A stretch of 43,247 bases of DNA from Promethearchaeota archaeon (GTDB lineage: Archaea > Asgardarchaeota > Lokiarchaeia > Sigynarchaeales > SOKP01), in assembly GCA_030605085.1 (NCBI GenBank), contig JAUWBH010000028.1, positions 1 through 43,247 of the forward strand, given 5' to 3'. Of the stretch, positions 1 to 7,877 are shown in pieces. Numbering within the stretch: position 1 is the stretch's first letter; every line of letters starts with the position of its first letter. The notes beneath the pieces were generated by a model. The model searched no databases. It had not been told where the DNA came from and saw only the letters and a program-made list of their open reading frames with translations. The translations under genes were made by a program, and so were the position numbers.

Positions 1-1095
1 AGATTATTCAGATTGGGTTCAGTTTTTCTACACAATGTTGTAATTATACCATGCTCAGATTCAAAAAAGGAACAACCTATACAAATTGGTTTGAACTATG
101 CACAATTGATTAAAGATCGAAAGTTATATGATATTACTAAAGAAGAAAAGCATAAATTAAAAACAATTATGGATCTATTTTGGAATCCTATTATAGATGA
201 ATTCTTACCAATATCTAAACCAGTGAATCATATTTTCATAGCTCTCGAAATGTATAATAATGCTTTTCTAAATACTGGACCATATGTTTGTAGGCAAATT
301 ACAGAAATTCATTCTGAGGATATAGATTCTTGGATTAATCTTGCCATTATTTATGAAAAAAAAGAAAAATATGACGAAGCTATAGAGGCATGTAAACGAG
401 CAATAGAAATTGACCCAAACGAAAAATATGTTTGGATTAGACTCGGTTACATATATGAAAGCAAAGGTAACTATGATAAAGCCCTAGAAGCTTATACTCG
501 AACTCTAGAAATCGATTCTAAAGAAATAGAAGGATGGATAGGACTCGGTTATGTATATGGGGACAAAGGTGAATATAATAAAGCAATTGAGGCTTGCTAC
601 CAAGCGTTAGAAATCGATTTCAATAATATAGAAGTATATACACATCTTGGTCGTATATACCAAATAAATAGTGAATTTAATTTGGCACTTGATGCTTTTG
701 AACGAGTTTTAGCACGCGACCCTAATCATACAGAAGCGTGGAGTAGACTCAGTTGGACTTACAATAGTAAAGGTGAACACGAAAAGGCAGTTAAGTCTTG
801 TAAAAGAATGTTAAATCTCGAACCAACCAATTTATTTTTCCAAGCAATTGCATGGAAAGAGCTTAGCTACGCTTATAAAGGATTAGGTCAAAAACTTCAA
901 GCTATTGATGCATTTAAGCAAGTGATAAAATTGGTACCAAACGATTTTTATTATTGGTATGAATATGCTAAAATTCTTTTTAAGGCAAAATTTTTCGACG
1001 AGGCCTTCGATGCTTGTAATAGATGTTTGGAATTACGTCCTAACTTTAAACCGTGCTTAGAACTCCTACAAAAATTAATATCTCTTAAAACCTAA
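1..1095 (+). CDS. TPR-repeat protein, 5' end probably outside window
   Basis: The frame is open from the first base, so the true start may lie upstream; the first usable in-window start is a TTG at 13. The first ~95 residues are not TPR and carry a short 'VVIIPCSDSKK' segment I cannot assign. From about residue 96 to the end there are roughly seven to eight tetratricopeptide units with the usual W/A/G/Y/A/P pattern (for example 'AWSRLSWTYNSKGEHEKA'). TPRs are scaffolds for protein-protein contact, and no catalytic motif is visible. The gene ends in TAA 26 nt before the convergent stop of the FrhB-like gene. Long TPR arrays are common in Asgard genomes; the partner is unknown. Confidence 0.8.
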   Translation, partial: RLFRLGSVFLHNVVIIPCSDSKKEQPIQIGLNYAQLIKDRKLYDITKEEKHKLKTIMDLFWNPIIDEFLPISKPVNHIFIALEMYNNAFLNTGPYVCRQITEIHSEDIDSWINLAIIYEKKEKYDEAIEACKRAIEIDPNEKYVWIRLGYIYESKGNYDKALEAYTRTLEIDSKEIEGWIGLGYVYGDKGEYNKAIEACYQALEIDFNNIEVYTHLGRIYQINSEFNLALDAFERVLARDPNHTEAWSRLSWTYNSKGEHEKAVKSCKRMLNLEPTNLFFQAIAWKELSYAYKGLGQKLQAIDAFKQVIKLVPNDFYYWYEYAKILFKAKFFDEAFDACNRCLELRPNFKPCLELLQKLISLKT

Positions 1096-1121
1096 TTAGA
1101 ACTAAATCAAAAATCAAAAAA

Positions 1122-2615
1122 TTAATATAAAGGAATCTTTTTATTTTCTTTTTTCTTTGCTTCAATGTGTTTTATGCAACCTTTTCTCTTAAATCCCGCA
1201 ATTCTTAAAAGCATTGGTAATCCAGGTTTAACTTCTTTTATGGGTTTGGATTCAATGAAATTGCTTGAGACGAGATCGTCATATAATTCTTTTCCTTTTT
1301 CCGTCCTGATTACTACGGTATTCCAACCTGAGGGAGACCCAATAGAACCTATTGAAATATCCGCAGATTCTGAGGTTAAATCGAAGCAGACTTCACAATC
1401 TTCTCTTGCTAAATTGCTAATTTCTTTGATTGGTATACTGAGCTCATCACCATTATTTGTATATACGAAAAATTTTCCTTTATTAATGTCTGTTTTTTTC
1501 ACATCTCCTACGGTAACATTAAGCTTTTCTAGGATTTTTAAGAAGCCCTCATACGAGAAGGATTCCATGCAGTAAATTCCAATTCTATATTTTACATTAT
1601 TTAACGAGGGGATTCCAATGTTATAAATCTTAGATTTCAAGAGACCTTGCATCATACATGGGACTCCAACAATTGCTAATTCCTTATTTTCCCCGTTTAA
1701 TTCGTTTAATAACTTCAGAGTAGGATTATTGACATATTTAGTACCCGCAGTCAAAATAATATCTTCCTTATTTTTTAATAATATAGGTTCAGGTCTCCAT
1801 AGTGTATTACTCATTTTTGCTCCTAGGGCTAAATCTATCTTTTTTTTATCGAAAAGATAATATAGTGCCGTACTTGAAATTCCCCCATCTTGACATACTT
1901 CGGCTATTTCTTTAATCTTCGTTCTGGCAGAATACACTTCTTTAAAATAACCAATATTATCGTATTCTTTAATCTCAGTAGCATTATCCTGAGTCATATT
2001 TAAGAGTCTTACAGGTAAATACGATCTTGGACAGACAAAATAACACAATCCGCAATGGATGCACTTGTCTTCTTCAATTTTCCCAAATCCATTATATATA
2101 TTAAGACAATTTACTGGGCAAATTCCAGCACATAGTCCACATCCGGAGCAATTATTTGAATCAAATATTAAATTAACGGGTTCATAAACAGATTTGACCT
2201 TTCCTATATCTTGATTAATAACTTCAATAGTAAGATCTTTAAAAATGAGTTTTTCAGGAGAATCGTTATCCCCTTTAATTTTATCGTGAAGTTCTTTCAC
2301 ATTTATTAATTTTTCGTTTTTTAACAATTCTAAAAGGCTTAGGACCTTCTTTATTTCAATCGATTTTGTCTCGGAAAAATTCTTTAAGGAATTAAAGGTA
2401 TTATTTTTATTCGTTCTTAAAAAGTTGAAAAGCGAATATTTTAATCTTTCGTCATCAGAAATCTTAAATAATAGATCGTAATATTGAGATTCAGTATATA
2501 TTCCAGCTTCTAAAATATCTTTTTTTGCATCAATTAGAGCTCGAACTCTATATGAATCCAAACTATCAGATACTTCTTTTAAGAATTCCCATGAAATTTT
2601 TCCTTCAAGACTCAT
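1122..2615 (-). CDS. FrhB/FdhB-like F420 (or flavin) iron-sulfur oxidoreductase subunit
   Basis: 497 aa. Residues ~1-140 are a helical, charged extension resembling a winged-helix region and unlike ordinary FrhB. Two [4Fe-4S] motifs follow ('CSGCGLCAGICPVNC' and 'CIHCGLCYFVCP'), then a coenzyme F420 hydrogenase/dehydrogenase beta-type domain ('CQDGGISSTALYYL', 'GTKYVNNPTL', 'AIVGVPCMMQGL', 'YRIGIYCMESFSYEGF', and a late 'CEVCFDLTSESADI'). FrhB-family subunits bind FAD and pass electrons between F420 and an iron-sulfur chain. It is the third gene of the minus-strand HdrA-MvhD-FrhB operon, so by context it probably links the Hdr module to F420 or a ferredoxin-like donor. No in-frame UGA; ends in UAA. 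Starts at ATG 2615 after the structured spacer. The F420 assignment is family-based; some relatives use other electron carriers. Confidence 0.85.
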   Translation of the reverse strand: MSLEGKISWEFLKEVSDSLDSYRVRALIDAKKDILEAGIYTESQYYDLLFKISDDERLKYSLFNFLRTNKNNTFNSLKNFSETKSIEIKKVLSLLELLKNEKLINVKELHDKIKGDNDSPEKLIFKDLTIEVINQDIGKVKSVYEPVNLIFDSNNCSGCGLCAGICPVNCLNIYNGFGKIEEDKCIHCGLCYFVCPRSYLPVRLLNMTQDNATEIKEYDNIGYFKEVYSARTKIKEIAEVCQDGGISSTALYYLFDKKKIDLALGAKMSNTLWRPEPILLKNKEDIILTAGTKYVNNPTLKLLNELNGENKELAIVGVPCMMQGLLKSKIYNIGIPSLNNVKYRIGIYCMESFSYEGFLKILEKLNVTVGDVKKTDINKGKFFVYTNNGDELSIPIKEISNLAREDCEVCFDLTSESADISIGSIGSPSGWNTVVIRTEKGKELYDDLVSSNFIESKPIKEVKPGLPMLLRIAGFKRKGCIKHIEAKKKENKKIPLY

Positions 2616-2712
2616 ATTTCATATTTCTTTTTTTATAATAATGATTATTTTTCCGAACACCCATGCTGTGGGGTAGTTTCCTCTCAACTATAATTTTCTT
2701 GAAAGGATCATT
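2616..2712 (-). promoter_or_regulatory. Structured spacer, candidate SECIS element
   Basis: This is the only long spacer in the Hdr operon and lies directly downstream of the UGA-containing MvhD gene. Read on the minus strand, its ends pair (AAUGAU at the 5' side with AUCAUU at the 3' side; an alternative outer stem is AUUAU with AUAAU). The GC-rich centre can form UACCC/GGGUG with loop CACAGCAU, with GAA/UUC and an unpaired AC just below. UGA and GGA trinucleotides flank that stem, as in kink-turn SECIS cores. Archaeal SECIS elements usually lie in the 3' UTR, and Lokiarchaeal ones are reported to resemble eukaryotic SECIS. The fold was made by eye and the exact class is uncertain. Confidence 0.45.
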
Positions 2713-3141
2713 CTATTTCGGATTAAATTTCGGTAGAGGAGGTAATTTACTGATTTTTTTCGTAATATCTTCAACTGATGAAATGAATTTTTCGACTTCT
2801 GCGGCAGAACAGAAATATTGTTGAATTCTATCTTCTGAAATTCCTAGATGATTAAATAATTTCTTTAAGAATAGTATGTGTTCGTAAGTATTCATATTAC
2901 CTTTCCCAAATTCACATTCGCCTTCTTTTCACGATATAATTGCGACGCCATCCGCTCCTTTCAAAAAGCTTTCCATTATTAGATGAATACCAATCCTTCC
3001 AGTGCATCTAACCCTGATTAAATGGAAATTTGTTGAATAAGATTTTCTGGTAGTACCAGTTAAATCAGCTGCTGAATAACCTCATTTATCACAGCCAAAT
3101 GCGACAATTCGTTTTGGCATTTCATTTATATTTTCCGTCAT
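2713..3141 (-). CDS. mvhD: MvhD/VhuD-like iron-sulfur subunit, selenoprotein with two Sec (UGA) codons
   Basis: Reading from ATG 3141 through two UGA codons gives 142 aa with a complete MvhD fold; only the last 60 codons are open without readthrough. UGA codon 20 (3082-3084) sits in 'FGCDK-U-GYSAADLTG', matching 'CCNWCSYAGADLAG' of the cysteine paralogue at 15346. UGA codon 71 (2929-2931) sits in 'GADGVAIIS-U-KEGEC', matching 'GADGVLISGCHIGDC'. Both UGAs replace conserved cluster cysteines, and the rest ('RVRCTGRI', 'CSAAEVEKF') is conserved without frameshift. MvhD carries a [2Fe-2S] cluster and bridges hydrogenase or FrhB to HdrA. A GAGG Shine-Dalgarno lies ~11 nt before the ATG, 21 nt after the HdrA stop. 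The gene ends in UAG. Methanogen VhuD is a known selenoprotein. A pseudogene with two TGA mutations both at cysteines is much less likely. Confidence 0.88.
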
Positions 3142-3162
3142 GATCTAAAACCTCAAGTAAGT

Positions 3163-5157
3163 TTATTCTTCAATTATCTCTTGGACTTTTTCCATAGATT
3201 CAACTTCACTAGTGGTGATTCCCTTGATTTCTTCAATAAATTGAACATCTCTGAAATATTTAAGATCAAGTGCTCTTGCTGGACAAGATGTTACACACAC
3301 TCCGCAACCTTTACATTTTAAATCGTCAACAATAGCGATACCTTCTTCATTAACTTTAATGGCTTCATATTCGCAGAGTTTTTCGCATCTATGGCAGCCC
3401 ATGCAGAGATTTTCATCAACTTCTGCAATTATTAATTCCTGCTTTATCGTATCGTGCGATAGTAAAGTTGCTGCCTTACTTGCCGCTCCTAAAGCTGTAG
3501 ATACAGAGTATGGAATGTTTTTAGGACCAGCTGCACATCCACATATGTAAATTCCCATATTTTTTGTTTCTTGCGGCTTTAAACAACCATGTATTTCAGT
3601 TAAAAAACCATTAGGTCCTTTTCCAAGCCCAAGAGTCTCAATTATTTCAGTTGTACCTTTTGAAAGAATCATGCCTGTAGATAAAACGACTAAATCTCCG
3701 TCAATTTTGACTATTTCACCAATTAAAGATGAATATACTCGAATTTTTAAATTATTTTCGGAATCCTCCGTGATTTCCCCTACTTTTCCCCGAATCATCT
3801 TAATACCAATTTCTCTTATTTTTCGATAATATTCTTCGTTAGCCTTATCGGTTGTTCTAATATCTATATAGAACATGATAACATCCATATCTGGATATTC
3901 TTGTTTTAATAATTGAGCGTTTTTAAGAGCTACATTACAACAAACTGCCGAACAATAAGGATTGGCCTTTAAAGATCTTGATCCAACACATTGGATCATT
4001 CCTACAGTATTAGGCGTCTTTCCATCAGATACCCTATATACATGACCTCCAGTTGGTCCTATAGGACTTAGCATCCTTTCTAATTCTATTTGAGTTATAA
4101 CATTAGGATAAATACCGTAATTATACTCGTTAGTTTCCATTATCGGGTATTCATCGTATCCTGTAGCTACAATCACAGCTCCAACTTTAATATCGATGAT
4201 TTCTGGCTCTTGTTCAAAATCAATTGCCTCAGCGGGACAACTTCTCTGGCAATTCTTACAATCTATACATACTTCTTTATCAATTACAGCCAATTTTGGA
4301 ACAGCTTGAGGGAATGGAATATAAACTGCTCCTTTCTCACCAATACCCCTGTCAAACTCGTTTGGGACTTTTATAGGACAATTGGTAGTACATAATCCAC
4401 AGCCAGTACATTTACTCTCATCCACATATCTTGGATTCTTTCTAATCTTGACATTATAATTACCTGTAATACCACCAAATTCTATAATATCGCTATAGGT
4501 AAGTAACGTAATATTAGGATGTTTTGAAGCATTTACCATAATAGGGGCAAGCACTCATATTCCACAATCGTCAGTGGGATAGATTCTGTCTAATTGTGCC
4601 ATTTTTCCTCCAATTGTGGCTTCTTTTTCGACTAGATAAACTCTAATTCCTTGGTCCGCTAAGTCCAAAGCCGCATTCATTCCTGCGATTCCAGCACCTA
4701 TTACTAAAGCAGCTCTTTCTACAGGTATTTCTTTATAAGGGATAGTTTCTAATTCACGCGCACGATTTATACCTGCTTGTACTAACCTCTTAGCTTTTTC
4801 CGTGGCATTTTCTCTATCTTTAGCGTGAACAAATGAGCAATGTTCGCGAAGATTTACCATCTGAAAATAATAAGGACTTAATCCTGCTTCCGCTAAAACA
4901 GCTCTATATGTAGGCTCGTGAATTTTTGGCGTACATGCCGCCACTACTACCCTATTCAAATCTAACTCTAAAATATCGTTTTTAATAATCTGTTGACCAG
5001 GGTCGCTACAAGTAAAATTATTAACTCTCGCCACAACTACATTAGGTAATGGCTCGACAAAGTCCCTTACCGCGTCGCAATCAACAGCAGCTCCGATATT
5101 TACTCCTCACCGACATACATAGACTCCTATTCGAACATTGGTCTGAACGTCAGACAA
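3163..5157 (-). CDS. hdrA: HdrA-type FAD electron-bifurcating subunit, selenoprotein with two Sec (UGA) codons
   Basis: From TTG 5157 (preceded by GGGTGG) to UAA, 664 aa, with UGA at codon 17 (5107-5109) and codon 201 (4555-4557). Sec17 lies in 'VYVCR-U-GVNIGAAVD', the CxC-G of the HdrA N-terminal domain. Sec201 lies in 'PTDDCGI-U-VLAPIMV', the CxxC beside the flavin, which is the known Sec site of methanogen HdrA. Other landmarks: 'CTPKIHEPTYR', FAD motif 'ALVIGAGIAGMNAALDLA', 'GGKMAQLD', two ferredoxin motifs after the Sec ('CTGCGLCTTNCPIK', 'CIDCKNCQRSCP') and two at the C-terminus ('CMGCHRCEKLCEYEA', 'CKGCGVCVTSCP'). HdrA splits electron pairs between a high-potential thiol side and low-potential ferredoxin. 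First gene of the operon with MvhD and the FrhB-like protein. Without readthrough it looks like two broken ORFs plus an unrecognised start. Confidence 0.9.
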
Positions 5158-5364
5158 TTAATCCACCCTTGTTAAAAGTCACCATAAATTTTTTTATTTT
5201 TAATTTTTTTCCAATTTAGTTATTTTAATCTTATATTTAAAATATTATTAAATACCTTGAGTAAGAAAAAAAAGGAAACAATTTATTCTTTTTTGATTGA
5301 ATTTAATAGTTTCTGCTTTAACTGAAACATAATTTAAAAGGTTAAGTTTTTTATATAACTATTA

Positions 5365-5424
5365 ATTTTAAATTGTATTTAAAATTTTAAATTGTTTTAA
5401 ATTGTTTTTAAATTGTTTTTAAAA
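5365..5424. repeat. Short tandem AT repeat (TTTTAAATTG units)
   Basis: About five imperfect copies of a 10-14 nt unit TTTTAAATTG(T) in succession. Simple-sequence expansion; no function can be inferred. Confidence 0.6.
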
Positions 5425-5460
5425 CTTAAAATCGAACATTTCTTCCCTCGATTTCTCTTT

Positions 5461-5499
5461 CAAAATTTTTTTATATTAGTATTTTTATTAATACTATTG
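5461..5499. repeat. Hairpin direct repeat, copy 1
   Basis: Nearly identical to 5605-5641. Contains a 7-bp inverted repeat TAGTATT/AATACTA with a 6-nt loop. With copy 2 it brackets a ~105-nt GC-richer segment. Confidence 0.75.
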
Positions 5500-5604
5500 C
5501 GTACTAACCGATTGTTCCTTCTACAACGCAACAGGTTATGGGATTTACCTAAATATGCCGTTTCCGCTATCGACGGCGCCTCTGGACAAACTGTCCAAGT
5601 TTGT
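5500..5604. other. GC-richer segment between hairpin repeats, possible small RNA or relic cassette
   Basis: Roughly half G+C in an otherwise ~20% G+C intergenic block. Holds two local stems: GCCGT/ACGGC with an 11-nt loop (about 5559-5579) and GACAAAC/GTTTGTC with a 7-nt loop (about 5584-5604). No start-stop frame is convincing and it does not fit a tRNA. It could be a structured RNA, or an inserted cassette flanked by the direct repeats. Confidence 0.35.
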
Positions 5605-5641
5605 CAAAATTTTTATAATAGTATTTTTATTAATACTATTG
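5605..5641. repeat. Hairpin direct repeat, copy 2
   Basis: Second copy of the 5461-5499 repeat, differing by a 2-nt T-run length change and one base. Same TAGTATT/AATACTA hairpin. Confidence 0.75.
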
Positions 5642-5734
5642 GTAATATTATTATCAATATTATTATTTTTAAATTCTTCAACTGGAAAATTATAAATTAA
5701 CTTTATTTAAATTAAAGATAGATATAAGAATATT

Positions 5735-6907
5735 TTGTTAGATTCAAGCACAAGCAAAATCAGTGAGTTTTATTTAGTTGATGGAGCAAAAGGACATACC
5801 GGGACATTTTTAATAAAAGTTCTATTGGAAAACGATAAAAAGTGTAATATTGTTGCTACAGACCTTCCAACAGATTCAAGAAAAGAATTAATGACTAAAG
5901 AAATGTTATTTAGTAAAGATCTAGGTTATATGATAGATGTATTAGACAATCCAAGAGTAGAATTTATCCCAGCCGACTTAACTAAACCCGGCACATTAGA
6001 AAAACTATTTAAAGATAAAAAATATGATGTTATTTTTCATTTAGCTAGTCTATACGATTATTTTGCTAAGTTAGACATTTTACGTAAAATTAATGTCGAA
6101 GGGACGAGAAACTTATTGAATATCATCTGTGAAACTCAAGATCTTAATAAACTTAGGTTTATTCATTGGAGTACTTGTGGCGTTTACGGAGAACCTAAAT
6201 ATAATTACGATGAGAAAACAAAATATGTTATTCCTGTTGATGAAACCGCTCCATACGATCCTCCTAATAACTATAGCATATCAAAAAGAGAACAAGAATT
6301 AGTTGTTAAAGAACTTGAAGAAAAAAAAGATTTAAAAGCTACTATAATACGCCCTGCACCTATATTCGGACCTTATCAAAAATATGGGACTTACCATATA
6401 TTATTTATAATGAAAGTTATGGGAAATTGTAGTATTCCGTTGCTCTACCCCAAAAAACATAGACTTATGTTGCCTTCTATTCATGTAGAAGATTTAGTGC
6501 GAGCTGCAATTTTCATATCGAAAAAAGAAGAAGCTATAGGAGAAGCTTATAATATTGTTCACGAGATGGTATGGATGGATGAATGGATTGAATGGCTAAG
6601 CCAGCAACTTGACTTAAAATATTCGATAATTCCGATTTGGTTTCCTATATACAAAATATTTGCGAAATTTATGGTTTGGGTTACTAAGAAAAGGGAAAAA
6701 AAAGCAAGAAAGTCGGACATGCGACCGTTGTTAGATACTCCAATGGCTAAATATATTACCCATCAGCATGCTTTTTCAAACAAAAAATTGAAGGATTTAG
6801 GATATGAATTTAAATATAATACGTGGACGGGATTTAAAGAAACGATAGAATGGTACATTAGATGTAATTGGATTCCTACAGAACAAAATAAAATGGATGT
6901 GTATTAA
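5735..6907 (+). CDS. NAD(P)-dependent epimerase/dehydratase, extended SDR family
   Basis: 390 aa. N-terminal Rossmann motif 'VDGAKGHTGTFL' (GxxGxxG). The SDR active site is visible as 'HWSTCGVYG' (Ser/Thr) and 'YSISKREQE' (YxxxK), followed by 'IIRPAPIFGPYQKYG' and 'SIHVEDLVRAA', typical of nucleotide-sugar epimerases and 3-beta-HSD-like enzymes. The substrate cannot be read from sequence. The C-terminus ('WIEWLSQQLDLKYSIIPI') is hydrophobic and the next gene encodes a membrane protein 2 nt downstream, so the pair may act on a lipid or membrane-linked substrate (inference). Start TTG 5735 has no strong ribosome binding site; a later start would cut the Rossmann strand. Confidence 0.85.
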   Translation: MLDSSTSKISEFYLVDGAKGHTGTFLIKVLLENDKKCNIVATDLPTDSRKELMTKEMLFSKDLGYMIDVLDNPRVEFIPADLTKPGTLEKLFKDKKYDVIFHLASLYDYFAKLDILRKINVEGTRNLLNIICETQDLNKLRFIHWSTCGVYGEPKYNYDEKTKYVIPVDETAPYDPPNNYSISKREQELVVKELEEKKDLKATIIRPAPIFGPYQKYGTYHILFIMKVMGNCSIPLLYPKKHRLMLPSIHVEDLVRAAIFISKKEEAIGEAYNIVHEMVWMDEWIEWLSQQLDLKYSIIPIWFPIYKIFAKFMVWVTKKREKKARKSDMRPLLDTPMAKYITHQHAFSNKKLKDLGYEFKYNTWTGFKETIEWYIRCNWIPTEQNKMDVY

Positions 6908-6909
6908 TT

Positions 6910-7392
6910 ATGAGTTTTATCGAAAGTATGATTATTTGTTTTATCGGTGGTTGGGTGAATTCGTACTTATATAGTAATTACTTAAGGAAAAAAAATAAAG
7001 GCTGGCTTTTTTGGTTCGCTTTGATCTGGCTAGGTGCAATCATAACTTTTGATTTTTTAATTTATGTTAATATTATTAAAGCAAACTGGTTTTTATGGTC
7101 TTGGATTCAAATCCCAAACGGAGTAGATCCTGGAAAGTACTGGATGTTTAATCCTTTTTTAATGTTTGGAATACAATTAAAATCACAAATAATACCCGAT
7201 GCTGGATTTGTTTGGGATATTTTCGCCCTGTTCTTTCTAATTTCCTATATTTGGTGGTTTATTATAGGACAAAATCTTGGTAGAGTCATGTATGGGAGAC
7301 TAGAATACGAAAAAGGTATCTGGTATCTTTTTAGAAAAACTAAGAAGATAAAAATAAAAAACAAAGCTGCGTACAGAATAAAGAGCGACTAA
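6910..7392 (+). CDS. Small integral membrane protein paired with the epimerase
   Basis: 160 aa with about four hydrophobic stretches (residues ~3-22, 33-55, ~95-115 and ~118-140), rich in Trp and Phe, with a basic C-terminal tail. I recognise no family. Starts at ATG 2 nt after the epimerase stop, so it is almost certainly co-transcribed with it. Could be a DUF1295/steroid-reductase-like or lipid-handling subunit, but no diagnostic motif supports this. Confidence 0.7.
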   Translation: MSFIESMIICFIGGWVNSYLYSNYLRKKNKGWLFWFALIWLGAIITFDFLIYVNIIKANWFLWSWIQIPNGVDPGKYWMFNPFLMFGIQLKSQIIPDAGFVWDIFALFFLISYIWWFIIGQNLGRVMYGRLEYEKGIWYLFRKTKKIKIKNKAAYRIKSD

Positions 7393-7877
7393 TCTTTTTA
7401 CTATAAGTAATATATACTTATTCAAATACAAACTAAGGAATTTTAATCCCTAATAAAGGTTCTCTTCCATGGATTTTCACCGCCCGCTCTTTTAAAGGCG
7501 AATCTGATATTTTATCTCAACATTTTATGATCGAAAAAAGAAGTTTTGATCAGAAAAAAAAAGAATTAAGCCTAATTTTTAGGTTTTCGATCATTTTAGA
7601 GTGTTTTTTTTATGGTTTCAGTAATTTGCGATCGGTAAGGAAAGGTTTTGATCAAAAATGAAAAGAAATTTAAGCTAGATTTTTCGGGATCAATCATCTA
7701 TGATTGGAATGGATCACTTTTTGGTCTAGCTTTGATCGATTCTGATAATTTTTCATGATAAGATTTATATTCTTGAATTTCTATATTTATAAAGAGAATT
7801 TTTCTCAATATGTTAAGACAGAATTTTACATTATTGGACGAAAAATTATGTAAATTTTTTCAAGAGGAAAATTGATA
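7393..7877. other. 485-nt intergenic region with GATC tandem repeat
   Basis: Follows the membrane gene and precedes the first double-length HdrA. A TATA-like ATATATACTT lies near 7411-7420 and a CGCC/GGCG stem near 7481-7500 (12-nt loop). The centre is the ~101-nt tandem repeat described separately. No gene or tRNA seen. Gene-proximal signals are CAAGAGGAAA at 7861-7870. Confidence 0.6.
7529..7760. repeat. ~101-nt imperfect tandem repeat with phased GATC sites
   Basis: Unit 1 starts at 7529 and unit 2 at 7630; the two align over ~66 nt ('GTTTTGATCA', '..TTAAGC..A.TTTTT'). Three GATC sites recur in each unit (7529/7548/7589 and 7630/7650/7688). Further GATC sites are at 7712 and 7734, the latter about one period further on. 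Several are palindromic TTGATCAA-like boxes. Likely a multi-site operator or a decayed duplication upstream of the HdrA gene. Confidence 0.65.

Larger units (their letters stand above)
5158..5734. other. 577-nt divergent intergenic region, AT-rich with repeats
   Basis: Lies between the divergent HdrA operon and the epimerase gene. On the minus strand an AT-rich TTTAAATATAAG (about 5227-5238) is a possible TATA box for the Hdr operon. The region also holds tandem ATTG/TTTTAAA repeats, two copies of a hairpin repeat and a GC-richer segment between them, listed separately. A 95-codon plus-strand frame at 5413-5700 is low-complexity and not protein-like, so I do not call it a gene. Confidence 0.6.

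Noticed and set aside
4555..5034. Reading HdrA as two separate genes (159 aa and 463 aa) or as a pseudogene
   Set aside because: All breaks are UGA at cysteine sites, no frameshift or other stop occurs, and the stops that end HdrA and MvhD are UAA and UAG.
5461..5641. CRISPR array
   Set aside because: Only two repeats and a 105-nt spacer, no cas genes; the repeats are AT-rich hairpins.
5413..5700. 95-codon plus-strand frame
   Set aside because: Low-complexity, spans the hairpin repeats, no ribosome binding site.
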